Origin: UBA3102 sp964413055
GTDB lineage: Bacteria > Bacillota > Desulfotomaculia > Desulfotomaculales > Pelotomaculaceae
Direction: 5' to 3'
DNA length: 64,000 nucleotides
Assembly (NCBI GenBank): GCA_964413055.1
Contig: CAYPRB010000001.1
Span: 124,001-188,000 of the forward strand
The position numbers were made by a program, and so were the translations under genes. Of this stretch, positions 47,684 to 56,796 are shown piece after piece. The notes under the pieces are model-generated. The model was given only the letters and a program-made list of their open reading frames with translations, was not told where the DNA came from and searched no databases. The first letter of the stretch is position 1. Every line of letters starts with the position of its first letter.

Positions 47684-47980
47684 ATGAAGTTGTTGCTCGC
47701 ACAATCGCCCCGGCTGCTGCCGGCGGCGGGGCCCGTAGCGAAACAGGAAACCGGCGGGGGGTCCGGGTTTGCGGAACGTTTAAATAACGCTCTGCATGAT
47801 CTGAACCAAACCCAGCTGAAAGCCGAAAAGTTGACGCAGGATCTCCTTACGGGGGAAGTGCAGGACCTGCACCAGGTGACCATTGCCCTGCAGGAAGCCA
47901 GGCTGACCATGCAGCTGGCGGTGGAAGTAAGGAATAAGGTGGTCGAAGCCTACCAGGAAGTTGCCCGGATGCAGGTATAA
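47684..47980 (+). CDS. fliE: Hook-basal body complex protein FliE
   Basis: FliE joins the MS ring to the rod. The conserved C-terminal half is present (DLHQVTIALQEARLTMQLAV, EVRNKVVEAYQEVARMQV). The 98-aa length is normal. It lies between flgC and fliF as in other Firmicutes. The ATG follows GGGGGG. Confidence 0.95.
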   Translation: MKLLLAQSPRLLPAAGPVAKQETGGGSGFAERLNNALHDLNQTQLKAEKLTQDLLTGEVQDLHQVTIALQEARLTMQLAVEVRNKVVEAYQEVARMQV

Positions 47981-48010
47981 TACGTTTATTACGGTTTGAG
48001 GTGGTATGGA

Positions 48011-49558
48011 TTGAACCCGGATGCCTATATAGCCAGGTTCAGGGAGAGATGGCAGGCACTGAATCAAACTCAAAAAGTAATCTCCGTCCTGGTTGCCGCA
48101 GGTATCTTGGTATGTTTGTTATACCTCGGCCAGGTGCTGGTACGGCCGGCTTATACAACCTTGTTTACCGGCCTGGAGCCGAAGGATGCCGGCGATATTG
48201 TTGAAAAGCTGGAGACGATGAATGTTTCCTATAAAGTTGCCGACGGGGGCGAGACGATCCAGGTGCCTGAATCCCGGGTGCACGAGATCAGGATCCAGCT
48301 AGCCAGCGAAGGGGTGCTGGGTAGTGGTGGCGGCGCCGGTTTTGAGCTTTTTGACCAGAACAAATTCGGCAAGACCGAGTTTGACCAGCAGGTTGATTAC
48401 CAGCGTGCCCTCCAGGAAGAGCTCAGGAGGACCATCGTCAGGCTGGATGGGGTGGAGCAGGCCAGGGTGCACCTGGTGTTGCCGCAGAAGACCGTGTTCA
48501 TCAGCGGGCAGGAAGCCTCCAGCGCCTCGGTGGCGCTTAAATTAAAGCCGGTGTACCACCTGGAGCCCGGGCAGGTACGGGGCATTTGCGATTTGCTGGT
48601 GGGCAGCGTGGAAGGTCTGGAACCGGAAAACATCCATATTATAGATACCGAAGGCAATGTATTAAGCGATAACTTGGACTTCGGCGGGGACCCCGGCGCG
48701 GTTTTGGCCGCCGCCGCCCTGGAGCACCAAGAGGCGCGCCGGCATTACGAAAAAGAGCTGGAAAATAGAATCAAGCAAATGCTGGCCCGGATTCTCGGAC
48801 AGGGTCAGGCTGTGGCCATGGTTACCGCCGAGCTTGATTTCGACCGGAGAGAGGTTGCCAGCAGCACTTCGGCCAACCCCGACAATTTAAGAATAAGCGA
48901 GCATAACGTTACGGAAAGCGGTGAAGGAACGGGGTTGGGGGGCGCGGTGGGAACCGATTCGAACCTGACCGGTTACCCGTTGTTGGAAGGTGACGGTTTT
49001 TCAAGCTACTCCAGGGAAGAAAGTACCGTTAACTACCAGGTGGACACCAGGCAGGAGACCGTGGTGGTGGCTCCGGGCGCGGTGGAAAAGTTGTCCGCGG
49101 CGGTGGTGGTGAATAACGCCGGCGGGCCCGTCGATGTGCAGAAGGTGCGGGACGTGGTGGCGGCCGCCATTGGCTACGAACAGGACCGCGGCGACAATAT
49201 TGAAGTCACGGAAATGGTCTTTGATGATACTTACCAAAAGCAGGTGGAGGAAGAGTTTGCCCAAACTGATATCCGGGCGGGGGAAAGAGAACGGCTTTAT
49301 ACTTATGCCGCGGCAGGCGCGGGGGCGCTGGTGTTAATCCTGTTGCTGGCATTTATACTGAGGCGCCGTTTCAGCGCCCGGCGGATCCCTGCCGCCACCG
49401 AAGAAGCGGAAAAGGAATTTGTCCCGGTAATGGCGGCGGAAGTCGAGCAGGAGCAGGAGCAGGATCCCAGGGATGAAATCCAGTCCAAAGTTAGAGATAT
49501 GGCCAAGGATAAGCCGCAGGAAGTGGCCGAGATATTAAAAGTCTGGTTAAAAGAGTAA
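48011..49558 (+). CDS. fliF: Flagellar MS-ring protein FliF
   Basis: FliF forms the MS ring in the membrane. The N-terminal membrane helix (VISVLVAAGILVCLLYLG) is followed by ring-building motifs (YTTLFTGLEPKDAGDIVEKL, QRALQEELRRTI). The C-terminal membrane helix (YAAAGAGALVLILLLAFIL) and an acidic tail that binds FliG come last. The TTG at 48011 follows GAGGTGG. Length is 515 aa. Confidence 0.95.
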   Translation: MNPDAYIARFRERWQALNQTQKVISVLVAAGILVCLLYLGQVLVRPAYTTLFTGLEPKDAGDIVEKLETMNVSYKVADGGETIQVPESRVHEIRIQLASEGVLGSGGGAGFELFDQNKFGKTEFDQQVDYQRALQEELRRTIVRLDGVEQARVHLVLPQKTVFISGQEASSASVALKLKPVYHLEPGQVRGICDLLVGSVEGLEPENIHIIDTEGNVLSDNLDFGGDPGAVLAAAALEHQEARRHYEKELENRIKQMLARILGQGQAVAMVTAELDFDRREVASSTSANPDNLRISEHNVTESGEGTGLGGAVGTDSNLTGYPLLEGDGFSSYSREESTVNYQVDTRQETVVVAPGAVEKLSAAVVVNNAGGPVDVQKVRDVVAAAIGYEQDRGDNIEVTEMVFDDTYQKQVEEEFAQTDIRAGERERLYTYAAAGAGALVLILLLAFILRRRFSARRIPAATEEAEKEFVPVMAAEVEQEQEQDPRDEIQSKVRDMAKDKPQEVAEILKVWLKE

Positions 49559-49571
49559 GGAGTGCCTTCTG

Positions 49572-50588
49572 GTGCAGATTGCTAAACTAACCGGTATCCA
49601 AAAGTCAGCTATTTTGTTGATCGCGCTTGGTTCAGACCTGTCTTCCAGGGTGTTGAAGCAGAATTTTCAGGACGTGGAGATCGAGCAGGTTACCCAGGAA
49701 ATATCCAATATGGTTAAAATTACGCCGGATGTAAAGAACGCCGTGATGGAAGAGTTTATGGAGTTTAGAAAAGCCCGTGATTACCTGGTGCACGGCGGTT
49801 TAGGCTATGCCAAGGATATGCTGGAAAAGGCCGTGGGACAACAAAAGGCGTCGCAAATAATTTCCAAGCTGACCATCGAGATGAGGTCGATTCCTTTCAG
49901 TTCTTTGCGCAATACCGATCCCAAACACCTGATGAATTTTATCCGGGAGGAACACCCGCAGACCATCGCCTTGATTCTGGCCCACCTGACGCCGGACCAG
50001 GCTTCGGTTATTTTGGCGTCGTTACCGCAGGAAATGCAGACTGATATTGCCAAGCGGGTGGCCCTGATTGACCGTTTTTCCACCGATGTGCTGCGGGATG
50101 TGGAGGCGGTGCTGGAGCAAAAACTTTCTTCCGTGGCACAGCAGCAGCAGGCCCAGGCTTCAGTGGGCGGGGTGCAGTCGCTGGTGGATATATTAAACCG
50201 GGTGGGCCGGAGTGCCGAGAAAGTCATTTTGGAGGGACTGGAGCAGGACGATCCGGCCCTGGCGGAAGAGGTCAAGCGGCGCATGTTTGTTTTCGAGGAC
50301 CTCACCCTGCTGGCGGATAATTTTATCCAGCGGGTACTGAGGGAGGTTAATTCCAAGGATCTCGCGCTGGCCATGCGCGGCGCCAACGAGGAGGCAAACG
50401 CCAGAATCTATAAAAACATGTCCAAACGTGCCGCCGATATGCTCAAGGAAGAAATCGAATTTATGGGCCCGGTGCGTTTGAGAGAAGTCGAGCAGGCGCA
50501 GCAAAAGATTGTCAGCGTGATCCGCAAGCTGGACGAAAGCGGCGAAATCATTATTTCCCGGGGGGGAGAAGATGTCATTCTTGTTTAG
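49572..50588 (+). CDS. fliG: Flagellar motor switch protein FliG
   Basis: FliG is the torque-bearing switch ring protein. Conserved segments are IQKSAILLIALGSDLSSRVL, the EEHPQTIALILAHL middle motif and the C-terminal charged ridge (FEDLTLLADNFIQRVLREV, SKDLALAMRGANEE). Length is 338 aa. The GTG start follows AAGGAG. fliH begins inside its last 17 bp. Confidence 0.96.
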   Translation: MQIAKLTGIQKSAILLIALGSDLSSRVLKQNFQDVEIEQVTQEISNMVKITPDVKNAVMEEFMEFRKARDYLVHGGLGYAKDMLEKAVGQQKASQIISKLTIEMRSIPFSSLRNTDPKHLMNFIREEHPQTIALILAHLTPDQASVILASLPQEMQTDIAKRVALIDRFSTDVLRDVEAVLEQKLSSVAQQQQAQASVGGVQSLVDILNRVGRSAEKVILEGLEQDDPALAEEVKRRMFVFEDLTLLADNFIQRVLREVNSKDLALAMRGANEEANARIYKNMSKRAADMLKEEIEFMGPVRLREVEQAQQKIVSVIRKLDESGEIIISRGGEDVILV

Positions 50589-51336
50589 GGTGATCAAGGA
50601 CGGTGACGTGGGCGAAGATTTTCAAGCGCTGCCCCTGAGAGACTTTACTCCTCGGGAAGCAGCGGCGAACAAAAACCGGGATAACGGAAACGGCAAGCAG
50701 GTTTCCGGAGTAATGACGGAAGAAGAAGCGCGGGCCCGGTCGGAGGAGATTATCAACCGTGCCCGGGTGGAAGCCGGTACAATCACCCGCCGGGCAAACT
50801 CGGAGGCGGAGCGGATCAAGAAAGATGCTTACCGGGAAGCGTATGACCGGGGTTTGCAAGAAGGCCGTGACCAGGGTTGCCGGGAGGGTCTGGAAAAGGC
50901 GGCGGATGAGGCCGGAGTTATCCGGGACCAGGCCCGGGACGTGCTTGACCAGGCGGAAACGATCCGCCGGAGCACCTTGGAGGCCCTGGAAGGGGAAATT
51001 ATAGACCTGGCCCGGGAAATAGCGGAAAAACTTTTAAACCGGCAGCTGACGCTGGAGCCGGAAAGTGTGCTGGACGTGGTTGAAGAAGGACTGCGCCTGG
51101 TGGCCGACCGGGTGAGCGTGGTTCTATACGTAAACCCGTCCGAACTGGCCCTGGTGGAAGGCAGGAAAAGTGAACTCCTGGCGCTCCTGCCGGCAAAAGC
51201 GGAATTCCGGGTGCTTACCGACCATTCCGTTCAATCCGGGGGATGCGTGATTGAAACCGAACGGGGACGGGTCGATGCCACCCTGGAGAAAAGAAGGGAA
51301 GAACTGCTCAAGGCCCTTTACGGCGAAACAGTTTAA
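50572..51336 (+). CDS. fliH: Flagellar export ATPase regulator FliH
   Basis: FliH regulates and positions the FliI ATPase. The 254-aa protein is a long helix with Glu/Arg/Ala-rich repeats (RARVEAGTITRRANSEAERI ... DRGLQEGRDQGCREGLEKAA) including Gly-spaced helix contacts. A C-terminal globular part follows (VVLYVNPSELALVEG, VQSGGCVIETERGRVDATLE). Its start overlaps fliG. Confidence 0.93.
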   Translation: MSFLFRVIKDGDVGEDFQALPLRDFTPREAAANKNRDNGNGKQVSGVMTEEEARARSEEIINRARVEAGTITRRANSEAERIKKDAYREAYDRGLQEGRDQGCREGLEKAADEAGVIRDQARDVLDQAETIRRSTLEALEGEIIDLAREIAEKLLNRQLTLEPESVLDVVEEGLRLVADRVSVVLYVNPSELALVEGRKSELLALLPAKAEFRVLTDHSVQSGGCVIETERGRVDATLEKRREELLKALYGETV

Positions 51337-51395
51337 AGAGATATTGGAGAAAATGATGGCGGGCATGCAACTATATGGTAAAAGGTGATTGATAC

Positions 51396-52748
51396 GTGGA
51401 TAATCTTCCGGTTACAGACCTTTCTTCCTGGCGTTCCAGAGTAAAAGAGGCACGTTTGCTCAAGCTTACCGGGCAGGTAACCAGAGTAATCGGTCTTACC
51501 GTCGAGGTGCAGGGAATAAACGCTTCTATCGGCGAGGTTTGCACAATAGCGGTACCCGGGGAGCCGGAGGCCGTCCGGGCCGAAGTGGTGGGCTTTCGTG
51601 ACGGGAGCACGCTGTTGATGCCGCTGGGTGAACTGCGCGGGATCCACCAGGGCTGCAGCGTTGTCCCCGGTTGCGGTGCTTTCAAGATAAAGGTGGGAGC
51701 GCAGCTGTTGGGCAGGGTTCTGGACGGATTGGGTGCACCATTGGACGGTTTGGGCCCGGCCGGCGGGGATACCAGGGAATATCCGGTAGACGGCCGCCCC
51801 CCCAACCCGCTGCAAAGAAAACGGATTACCGAGGTGTTTGCCACCGGGGTGCGGGCGGTTGATGCCCTGCTCACCTGCGGGCGCGGCCAGCGGCTCGGGA
51901 TCTTTTCCGGCAGTGGGGTGGGGAAAAGCACCTTGCTGGGAATGATCGCCCGCTATGGCAATGCCGACGTCAATGTTATCTCCCTGATCGGCGAGCGGGG
52001 ACGTGAAGTGCTGGACTTTATCGAAAGCGACCTCGGTCCCGGGGGATTGCGCCGTTCGGTGGTGGTTGCGGCCACCTCGGAACAGCCGGCACTGGTGCGT
52101 TTGAAAGGTGCTTTTGTGGCCAGCGCTATTGCGGAGTATTTTAGGGACCAGGGGCAACACGTGCTGCTGATGATGGACTCCGTGACCAGATTTGCCATGG
52201 CGCAGCGCGAGGTCGGGCTGGCGATCGGCGAACCGCCGGCCACCAAGGGGTACACCCCTTCGGTTTTTGCCCTGTTACCCCGCCTGCTGGAGCGGCCGGG
52301 GATGTCCCCAAACGGTTCTATAACCGCTTTTTTTACGGTGCTGGTGGACGGTGACGATCTGAACGAACCGGTGTCCGATGCCGTACGGGGTATCCTGGAC
52401 GGGCACATAGTTTTGTCCCGTGACCTGGCGGCGGCCAATCATTTTCCGGCGGTAGACGTGTTAAACAGCGTCAGCCGTCTCATGCCGGATATAACCGGGG
52501 AGGAACACCGCTCGTGGGCGGGCAGGCTGCGTGACCTGCTGGCGGTTTACCGCGAGTCGGAGGACCTGATCAATATCGGGGCTTACGTCGCGGGTTCGAA
52601 TCCCCGCGTGGATGAGGCAATTGCTTCCCACCGGGATATCGTTGAGTTTCTGAAGCAGGATTTAAACGAGTATACCGGTTATGACGATACCTTGCGCAGG
52701 TTGGAAGCGATTACCCGGAAAGGGGCGGATGAGCGTGGCGGGGTTTAG
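51396..52748 (+). CDS. fliI: Flagellar export ATPase FliI
   Basis: FliI is the F1-like ATPase that unfolds export substrates. Walker A (GIFSGSGVGKSTLLG), the catalytic Glu region (LIGERGREVLDFI) and Walker B (HVLLMMDSVTRF) are intact. SLTQFxxAQREVGLA is seen as RFAMAQREVGLAIGEPP. Length is 450 aa. The GTG start lies behind AAAAGGTGAT. fliJ begins inside the last 20 bp. Confidence 0.96.
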   Translation: MDNLPVTDLSSWRSRVKEARLLKLTGQVTRVIGLTVEVQGINASIGEVCTIAVPGEPEAVRAEVVGFRDGSTLLMPLGELRGIHQGCSVVPGCGAFKIKVGAQLLGRVLDGLGAPLDGLGPAGGDTREYPVDGRPPNPLQRKRITEVFATGVRAVDALLTCGRGQRLGIFSGSGVGKSTLLGMIARYGNADVNVISLIGERGREVLDFIESDLGPGGLRRSVVVAATSEQPALVRLKGAFVASAIAEYFRDQGQHVLLMMDSVTRFAMAQREVGLAIGEPPATKGYTPSVFALLPRLLERPGMSPNGSITAFFTVLVDGDDLNEPVSDAVRGILDGHIVLSRDLAAANHFPAVDVLNSVSRLMPDITGEEHRSWAGRLRDLLAVYRESEDLINIGAYVAGSNPRVDEAIASHRDIVEFLKQDLNEYTGYDDTLRRLEAITRKGADERGGV

Positions 52749-53196
52749 ATTTCGTCTGGAGCCGGTGCTGCGGCAGCGCGCGGAGAAGGAAGCCCGTGCC
52801 GAGCAGGCCCTGGCTGTGGCCCGCAGCGAATACGAAAAACGCCTCGACCGGTTGGAGGAAACCAGACATTGTCTGGAGATAGCTTCCTCGGAAACCGGTT
52901 TGGAGGAAATGAATGTTTTGGAAGAAATGCACCTTGCTTATTACCGGTCATCTCTGCACCGGAAAATAAAAACCCAGGAACGAAAAGTTAAACAAGCCGG
53001 TTTAAGCGTCGCTCAAAAACGCAGCGCCGCTGTCACGGCCAGGCGGGAAAAGCAGGTAATGGAAAGGCTCAAGGAAAAACACCTGGACCGTCACCTGCGT
53101 GAGGAGGCGGAAAGGGAACAAAAGGCAAGCGATGAATTGGCCCTCTATGCCCACCAGCGTAAAACAGGTGCCGGTCCGGATCCTGGTATTCATTGA
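52729..53196 (+). CDS. fliJ: Flagellar export chaperone FliJ
   Basis: FliJ is a coiled-coil stalk protein of the export ATPase. The N-terminus FRFRLEPVLRQRAEKEARAE is family-typical; the rest is an unbroken helix-rich sequence. Length is 155 aa. The ATG at 52729 follows AAAGGGG and overlaps fliI. The next gene is fliK, so a ylxF-like gene as in Bacillus is missing. Confidence 0.9.
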   Translation: MSVAGFRFRLEPVLRQRAEKEARAEQALAVARSEYEKRLDRLEETRHCLEIASSETGLEEMNVLEEMHLAYYRSSLHRKIKTQERKVKQAGLSVAQKRSAAVTARREKQVMERLKEKHLDRHLREEAEREQKASDELALYAHQRKTGAGPDPGIH

Positions 53197-53226
53197 GGGG
53201 TAAGCCAGTGAAAGGAGGTGATATAA

Positions 53227-54909
53227 ATGCAGGCGAGTATAGTCAGTGACCATGCCGTTCCCGGTAACGAAACCGGCCGGGAGGCGTATCCGGCGGCTGC
53301 CGGCAATGATACCGGGGAGATGTTTTCCCGGGCCCTGGCTGATGTGCTGTTACTGTTCAGTTCCGGCCGGGCGGGCAAACCGCCGTCGCAAGATGTTTCC
53401 GGTAAAGGAAAGCCGCTTGCCAAGCGGGCGGGGGCGGAGCCGGTTGCCGGCCAGTCATCCGGCCGGGATGAAAAAGCGGTTGAAAAAAGCCCGGGCAGCG
53501 CTTTGCAAAAGGAAAATCCGGACCCGGGCGTAACGGGAGTGATTAAGGCCGGTGCGCCGGCGGCTGAGAAAAACCAATTGCCCGCCGGACCGGTTGCGGT
53601 CGGGAGGGAGGCGGTTGAGAAAAAAATATCCGGCGCTACCGTGCCGGGCGCCGCTAACAAAACCGCGGGTACTCGCGGGAGCCGAACCGGAGCAAAACCG
53701 GTACCGGGTTCCAACGCCGGTGACCGGGCCGGGAGCAGTACCAGGGCGGGGCCGGGAGCAGCCGTACCGGACGGCAAAGGCAGCCAACTCTTCGTGGAAC
53801 CGGATGCGGGTACCAGGAACACCCAAGCGGGTGCAACCGGTGCAAAACAAACGGGAGCAGGTCAAAACACCGGTAATCAAACCGGAACTTCTATCGCGAA
53901 CTTAACCGGAGCCATGCAGGAACCGGGTAAAAATCCCGGCGGCCGGGCCGGGAGCAGCACCGGGGCGAAGCCTGGTGGAACCGCACCGGACGGCAAAGGC
54001 AGCCAATTCTTCGTGGAACCGGGTGCGGGCACCAGGAACACAACGGCGCCCGGTGGTCCGGGAGCGGCGGGCCCCAAAACCGGCCGCCGGACCGGGAACA
54101 CCCAGGCGGGCCCGGCTGGAGCAAAACCGGTACCGGGTTCCAACGCCGGTGACCGGGCCGGGAGCAGTACCAGGGCGGGGCCGGGAGCAGCCGCACCGGG
54201 CACCGGGAGTGTACCGGTAAAGCCTGGTGGAACCGCACCGGACGGCGGCGGTAACAGCGGCAGAGCCGTGCCGGCAGAATCCGGTACGGGCGGGGCAGTT
54301 CCGGAAAAGGCCGGTGTATGGAGAACTGCCGGTTCCGGGCAGCAAACGGGCAGCCGGGAAACGGTTGTTAATCAGGGTCAAAATACTTCCGGCGTCCAGG
54401 AAACAGCATTACCGGGCATTCATAACCCCCGGCCCGAAACCGTGCCGCTGTCTGCGGGAGCCCCGGACGGCGCTAAAGGGACGTCCTTGCCGGAATTAAA
54501 GGGCCGGCTGCTGCAGGAAGTCAGGAATTTTATCAACCACAAGGACGGGACGCAAACGCAGGTACAGTTGAAGCTGGAACCGGAAAAATTGGGACATCTT
54601 ACCATAAGGCTTTATTTCCAACAGGGTGAGTTAAACGCCCATTTTTATACCGGTAACGAGCAGGTCAAGGAAATGTTGGAAGGTTCCCTGCAGCAGTTAA
54701 AATCATCGTTAAACCAGTTGGATCTGAACTTGAACCAGGCGTTGGTATTTGTTAACAACGGCGGCCGGGAGCAGCATCCGGGACGCTATCTGAATGAAAA
54801 GAACCGGTACGGCCGGACGGCGTACCGGGGTGACGGCCGGGGACCGGAAACCGGTTCCGGGGCGGTTAATCCTTCCGGCGGCATTTCCCAGGTGGACTAC
54901 CTGGTTTAG
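53227..54909 (+). CDS. fliK: Hook-length control protein FliK with repeat-rich middle
   Basis: FliK measures the hook and switches export specificity. The C-terminal domain is typical (VQLKLEPEKLGHLTIRLYFQ, then LEGSLQQLKSSLNQLDLNLN). The 560-aa protein is mostly a Gly/Pro/Thr/Ala-rich ruler region built from repeated blocks such as GAKPVPGSNAGDRAGSSTRA and DGKGSQFFVEPGAGTRN. The DNA of these blocks is nearly identical (see the repeat entry), so copy number may vary. The ATG follows AAAGGAGGTGAT. Confidence 0.9.
   Translation: MQASIVSDHAVPGNETGREAYPAAAGNDTGEMFSRALADVLLLFSSGRAGKPPSQDVSGKGKPLAKRAGAEPVAGQSSGRDEKAVEKSPGSALQKENPDPGVTGVIKAGAPAAEKNQLPAGPVAVGREAVEKKISGATVPGAANKTAGTRGSRTGAKPVPGSNAGDRAGSSTRAGPGAAVPDGKGSQLFVEPDAGTRNTQAGATGAKQTGAGQNTGNQTGTSIANLTGAMQEPGKNPGGRAGSSTGAKPGGTAPDGKGSQFFVEPGAGTRNTTAPGGPGAAGPKTGRRTGNTQAGPAGAKPVPGSNAGDRAGSSTRAGPGAAAPGTGSVPVKPGGTAPDGGGNSGRAVPAESGTGGAVPEKAGVWRTAGSGQQTGSRETVVNQGQNTSGVQETALPGIHNPRPETVPLSAGAPDGAKGTSLPELKGRLLQEVRNFINHKDGTQTQVQLKLEPEKLGHLTIRLYFQQGELNAHFYTGNEQVKEMLEGSLQQLKSSLNQLDLNLNQALVFVNNGGREQHPGRYLNEKNRYGRTAYRGDGRGPETGSGAVNPSGGISQVDYLV
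53692..54192 (+). repeat. Long direct repeats inside fliK
   Basis: About 73 bp at 53692-53764 recur base for base at 54120-54192 (from GCAAAACCGGTACCGGGTTC to CCGGGAGCAGCCG). Another ~50-bp block starting GACGGCAAAGGCAGCCAA occurs at about 53770 and 53989, and a third starting AAGCCTGGTGGAACCGCACC occurs at about 53967 and 54220. Unit distances are multiples of 3, so recombination keeps the frame. Confidence 0.9.
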
Positions 54910-54925
54910 AAAAGGGGTGGAATCT

Positions 54926-55444
54926 TTGAAAGTAGGTGCATCCGGCGACAGTTATTATTTATCTGCGGAAACTACGCGGGAACCCGTAAAAACACTGGAC
55001 AAGGATGCTTTTCTGCAGCTATTCATCGCGCAGCTTAGAAACCAGGACCCGATGAGCCCGCAGGATACCGGCGCGTTTATGACCCAGTTGGCGCAGTTCA
55101 GCATGGTGGAACAGCTTACCAGGTTGAACGAAGGCATGATGCAGCTCCAACGGACGCAAGAACTGGATAGGGCTGCGGCGCTGCTGGGCAGGCAGGTTCA
55201 GGTGCAAACCGGTGACGGCGTGGTGGAAGGGGTGGTAGAGAAGGCGGCGGTGGTTGATGATCGGGTGCTGATTTTCCTCCAGGGGTCCGGTTTTGGTTTG
55301 GAGCAAATTACCGCGGTCAGCGAGGCTGCCGGAACCGCCGGAATCAGCGAAGTAAACGGGAGTGAGGCCAATGACGGCGAACCGGGAAGTGAACCGGCTC
55401 CTGCCGGTGAGTCCTCCGGTACTGCCACCGGCTCCAGCCGGTAA
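54926..55444 (+). CDS. flgD: Flagellar hook-capping protein FlgD
   Basis: FlgD caps the growing hook. The conserved N-terminal motif is present (LDKDAFLQLFIAQLRNQDPM, then DTGAFMTQLAQFSMVEQL). The C-terminal part has a beta-type region (GRQVQVQTGDGVVEGVVEKA) and ends in an acidic Ser/Thr/Gly tail. The TTG start at 54926 follows AAAAGGGGTGG. Length is 172 aa. The next gene overlaps its 3' end by 74 bp. Confidence 0.93.
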   Translation: MKVGASGDSYYLSAETTREPVKTLDKDAFLQLFIAQLRNQDPMSPQDTGAFMTQLAQFSMVEQLTRLNEGMMQLQRTQELDRAAALLGRQVQVQTGDGVVEGVVEKAAVVDDRVLIFLQGSGFGLEQITAVSEAAGTAGISEVNGSEANDGEPGSEPAPAGESSGTATGSSR

Positions 55445-55766
55445 AGAGACCCCGGCCGGAGGAGACCGGTCTTTTGAAGCGGTATACCAAAAAGAGGTGC
55501 AGAAAGGCCGGGAATTGAAATTTTCCGCGCATGCCGAAAGGCGGTTAAAGGAACGGAACATTGCTTTGGCCGGGGACGACCTGGCCCGGATCGGGCGGGC
55601 GGTAAAACAGGCCGAAGCCAAAGGGGCCCGTGAATCATTGATTATCTTCAATGACCTGGCCTTGATCACCAGTATACGCAACAAGACCGTGGTAACCGCA
55701 ATGGACGGGAAGTCCATCCGGGAGCACGTTTTTACCAATATTGACAGCGCGGTGATCTTGAAATAA
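55371..55766 (+). CDS. Flagellar operon protein (TIGR02530-like)
   Basis: The 131-aa protein has a disordered Pro-rich start, then the conserved part LKFSAHAERRLKERNIAL ... NDLALITSIRNKTVVTAMD and FTNIDSAVIL. That pattern belongs to the flagellar operon protein family found between flgD and flgE in Clostridia. Its role is not established. ATG 55371 is preferred (GGGAGTGAGG upstream); GTG 55362 is possible. It overlaps flgD by 74 bp, an unusually long overlap. Confidence 0.85.
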   Translation: MTANREVNRLLPVSPPVLPPAPAGKETPAGGDRSFEAVYQKEVQKGRELKFSAHAERRLKERNIALAGDDLARIGRAVKQAEAKGARESLIIFNDLALITSIRNKTVVTAMDGKSIREHVFTNIDSAVILK

Positions 55767-55867
55767 ACAGCGGCAGTAGATGACGGCCGGCCCGAAAGGA
55801 GGCCGTGCGGCCGCTGAACGAACGAGGCGGCCGTGTTATCACCGGATATCTTAAGGAGGTTTTAAAA

Positions 55868-56677
55868 TTGATCAGATCTTTGTACTCAGGTGCTTCGGGT
55901 ATGAAAAATCACCAGATCAAGATGGATGTTATCGGCAATAATGTTGCCAATGTCAATACCACGGGTTATAAATCCGGCCGGGCCAATTTTGCGGACGTGC
56001 TTTACCAGACCATCCGCTATGCCAGTGCCGGGACCGCGGATACCGGCGGGATCATGCCCTCCCAGGTGGGCCTGGGCATGACGGTGGCCAGTATTACCAA
56101 CGACACCGGCCAGGGGGGGCTGCAGAATACCGGACGGGCGCTCGACCTGGCTATTGACGGCAACGGCTGGTTTATCGTGACGCCGGATGACGGTAACACC
56201 AGGTATTATACCCGCGACGGGATATTTTACGTGGATAACGAGGGCAACCTGGTAAACTCCAGCGGGTATATGGTTCTGGACAATGGGGGAGACGTAATCA
56301 ACTTGGGTACCGATGGTATTGCAACCTTGAATATCGGAAAAGACGGGACTATTACCGCCACGGACCTGGACGGTGACGACATTTCGCCCGGCGATCCCAT
56401 CGGCCTGGCCATGTTTCCCAACCAGGACGGCCTGGAGCGCATAGGCCGGAATGTTTACATCAAATCCGTGGTCAGCGGGGGGCCCTTAGATGAATTCGGC
56501 ACCCCGGACAGCGGGGGTTACGGCACCATCAATTCCGGTTACCTGGAAATGTCCAACGTCGACCTGACCGACGAGTTCACCAGCATGATCACCACGCAGC
56601 GGGGTTACCAGGCCAACGCCCGTACCATAACGGTTTCCGATAAAATGATTGAAGAGTTGCTGAACCTCAAGCGCTAA
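55868..56677 (+). CDS. flgE: Flagellar hook protein FlgE (Firmicute short type)
   Basis: The 269-aa protein starts IRSLYSGASGMKNHQIKMDV and IGNNVANVNTTGYKSGR, as in Bacillus and Clostridium hook proteins of about 264 aa (formerly called FlgG). The C-terminus EFTSMITTQRGYQANARTIT is conserved. The TTG at 55868 follows AAGGAGG; upstream in-frame starts are rejected because the family begins here. The flbD/swrD gene that normally follows is absent. Confidence 0.9.
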   Translation: MIRSLYSGASGMKNHQIKMDVIGNNVANVNTTGYKSGRANFADVLYQTIRYASAGTADTGGIMPSQVGLGMTVASITNDTGQGGLQNTGRALDLAIDGNGWFIVTPDDGNTRYYTRDGIFYVDNEGNLVNSSGYMVLDNGGDVINLGTDGIATLNIGKDGTITATDLDGDDISPGDPIGLAMFPNQDGLERIGRNVYIKSVVSGGPLDEFGTPDSGGYGTINSGYLEMSNVDLTDEFTSMITTQRGYQANARTITVSDKMIEELLNLKR

Positions 56678-56730
56678 TTTTTTAACGCGTGCGTTTTTAA
56701 TAAAGGTGCAACAGGGGGTTTTATTTAAAC

Positions 56731-56770
56731 GGGGACGGTTAAAACGGCGGTTGCCGTCCGGGCTGTCCCC
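56731..56770 (+). repeat. GC-rich hairpin between flgE and fliL
   Basis: GGGGAC (56731-56736) pairs with GTCCCC (56765-56770), and CGGC / GCCG form an inner stem with a GGTT loop. The left arm shares ACGGGGACGGTT with the REP-like cores, but the GTGACA arms are missing. There is no T-run, so it is more likely an mRNA-processing or stabilising element than a terminator. It fills the place where flbD would be. Confidence 0.45.
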
Positions 56771-56796
56771 GGAACCTAAAAGAAGCAGGTGGGAAA

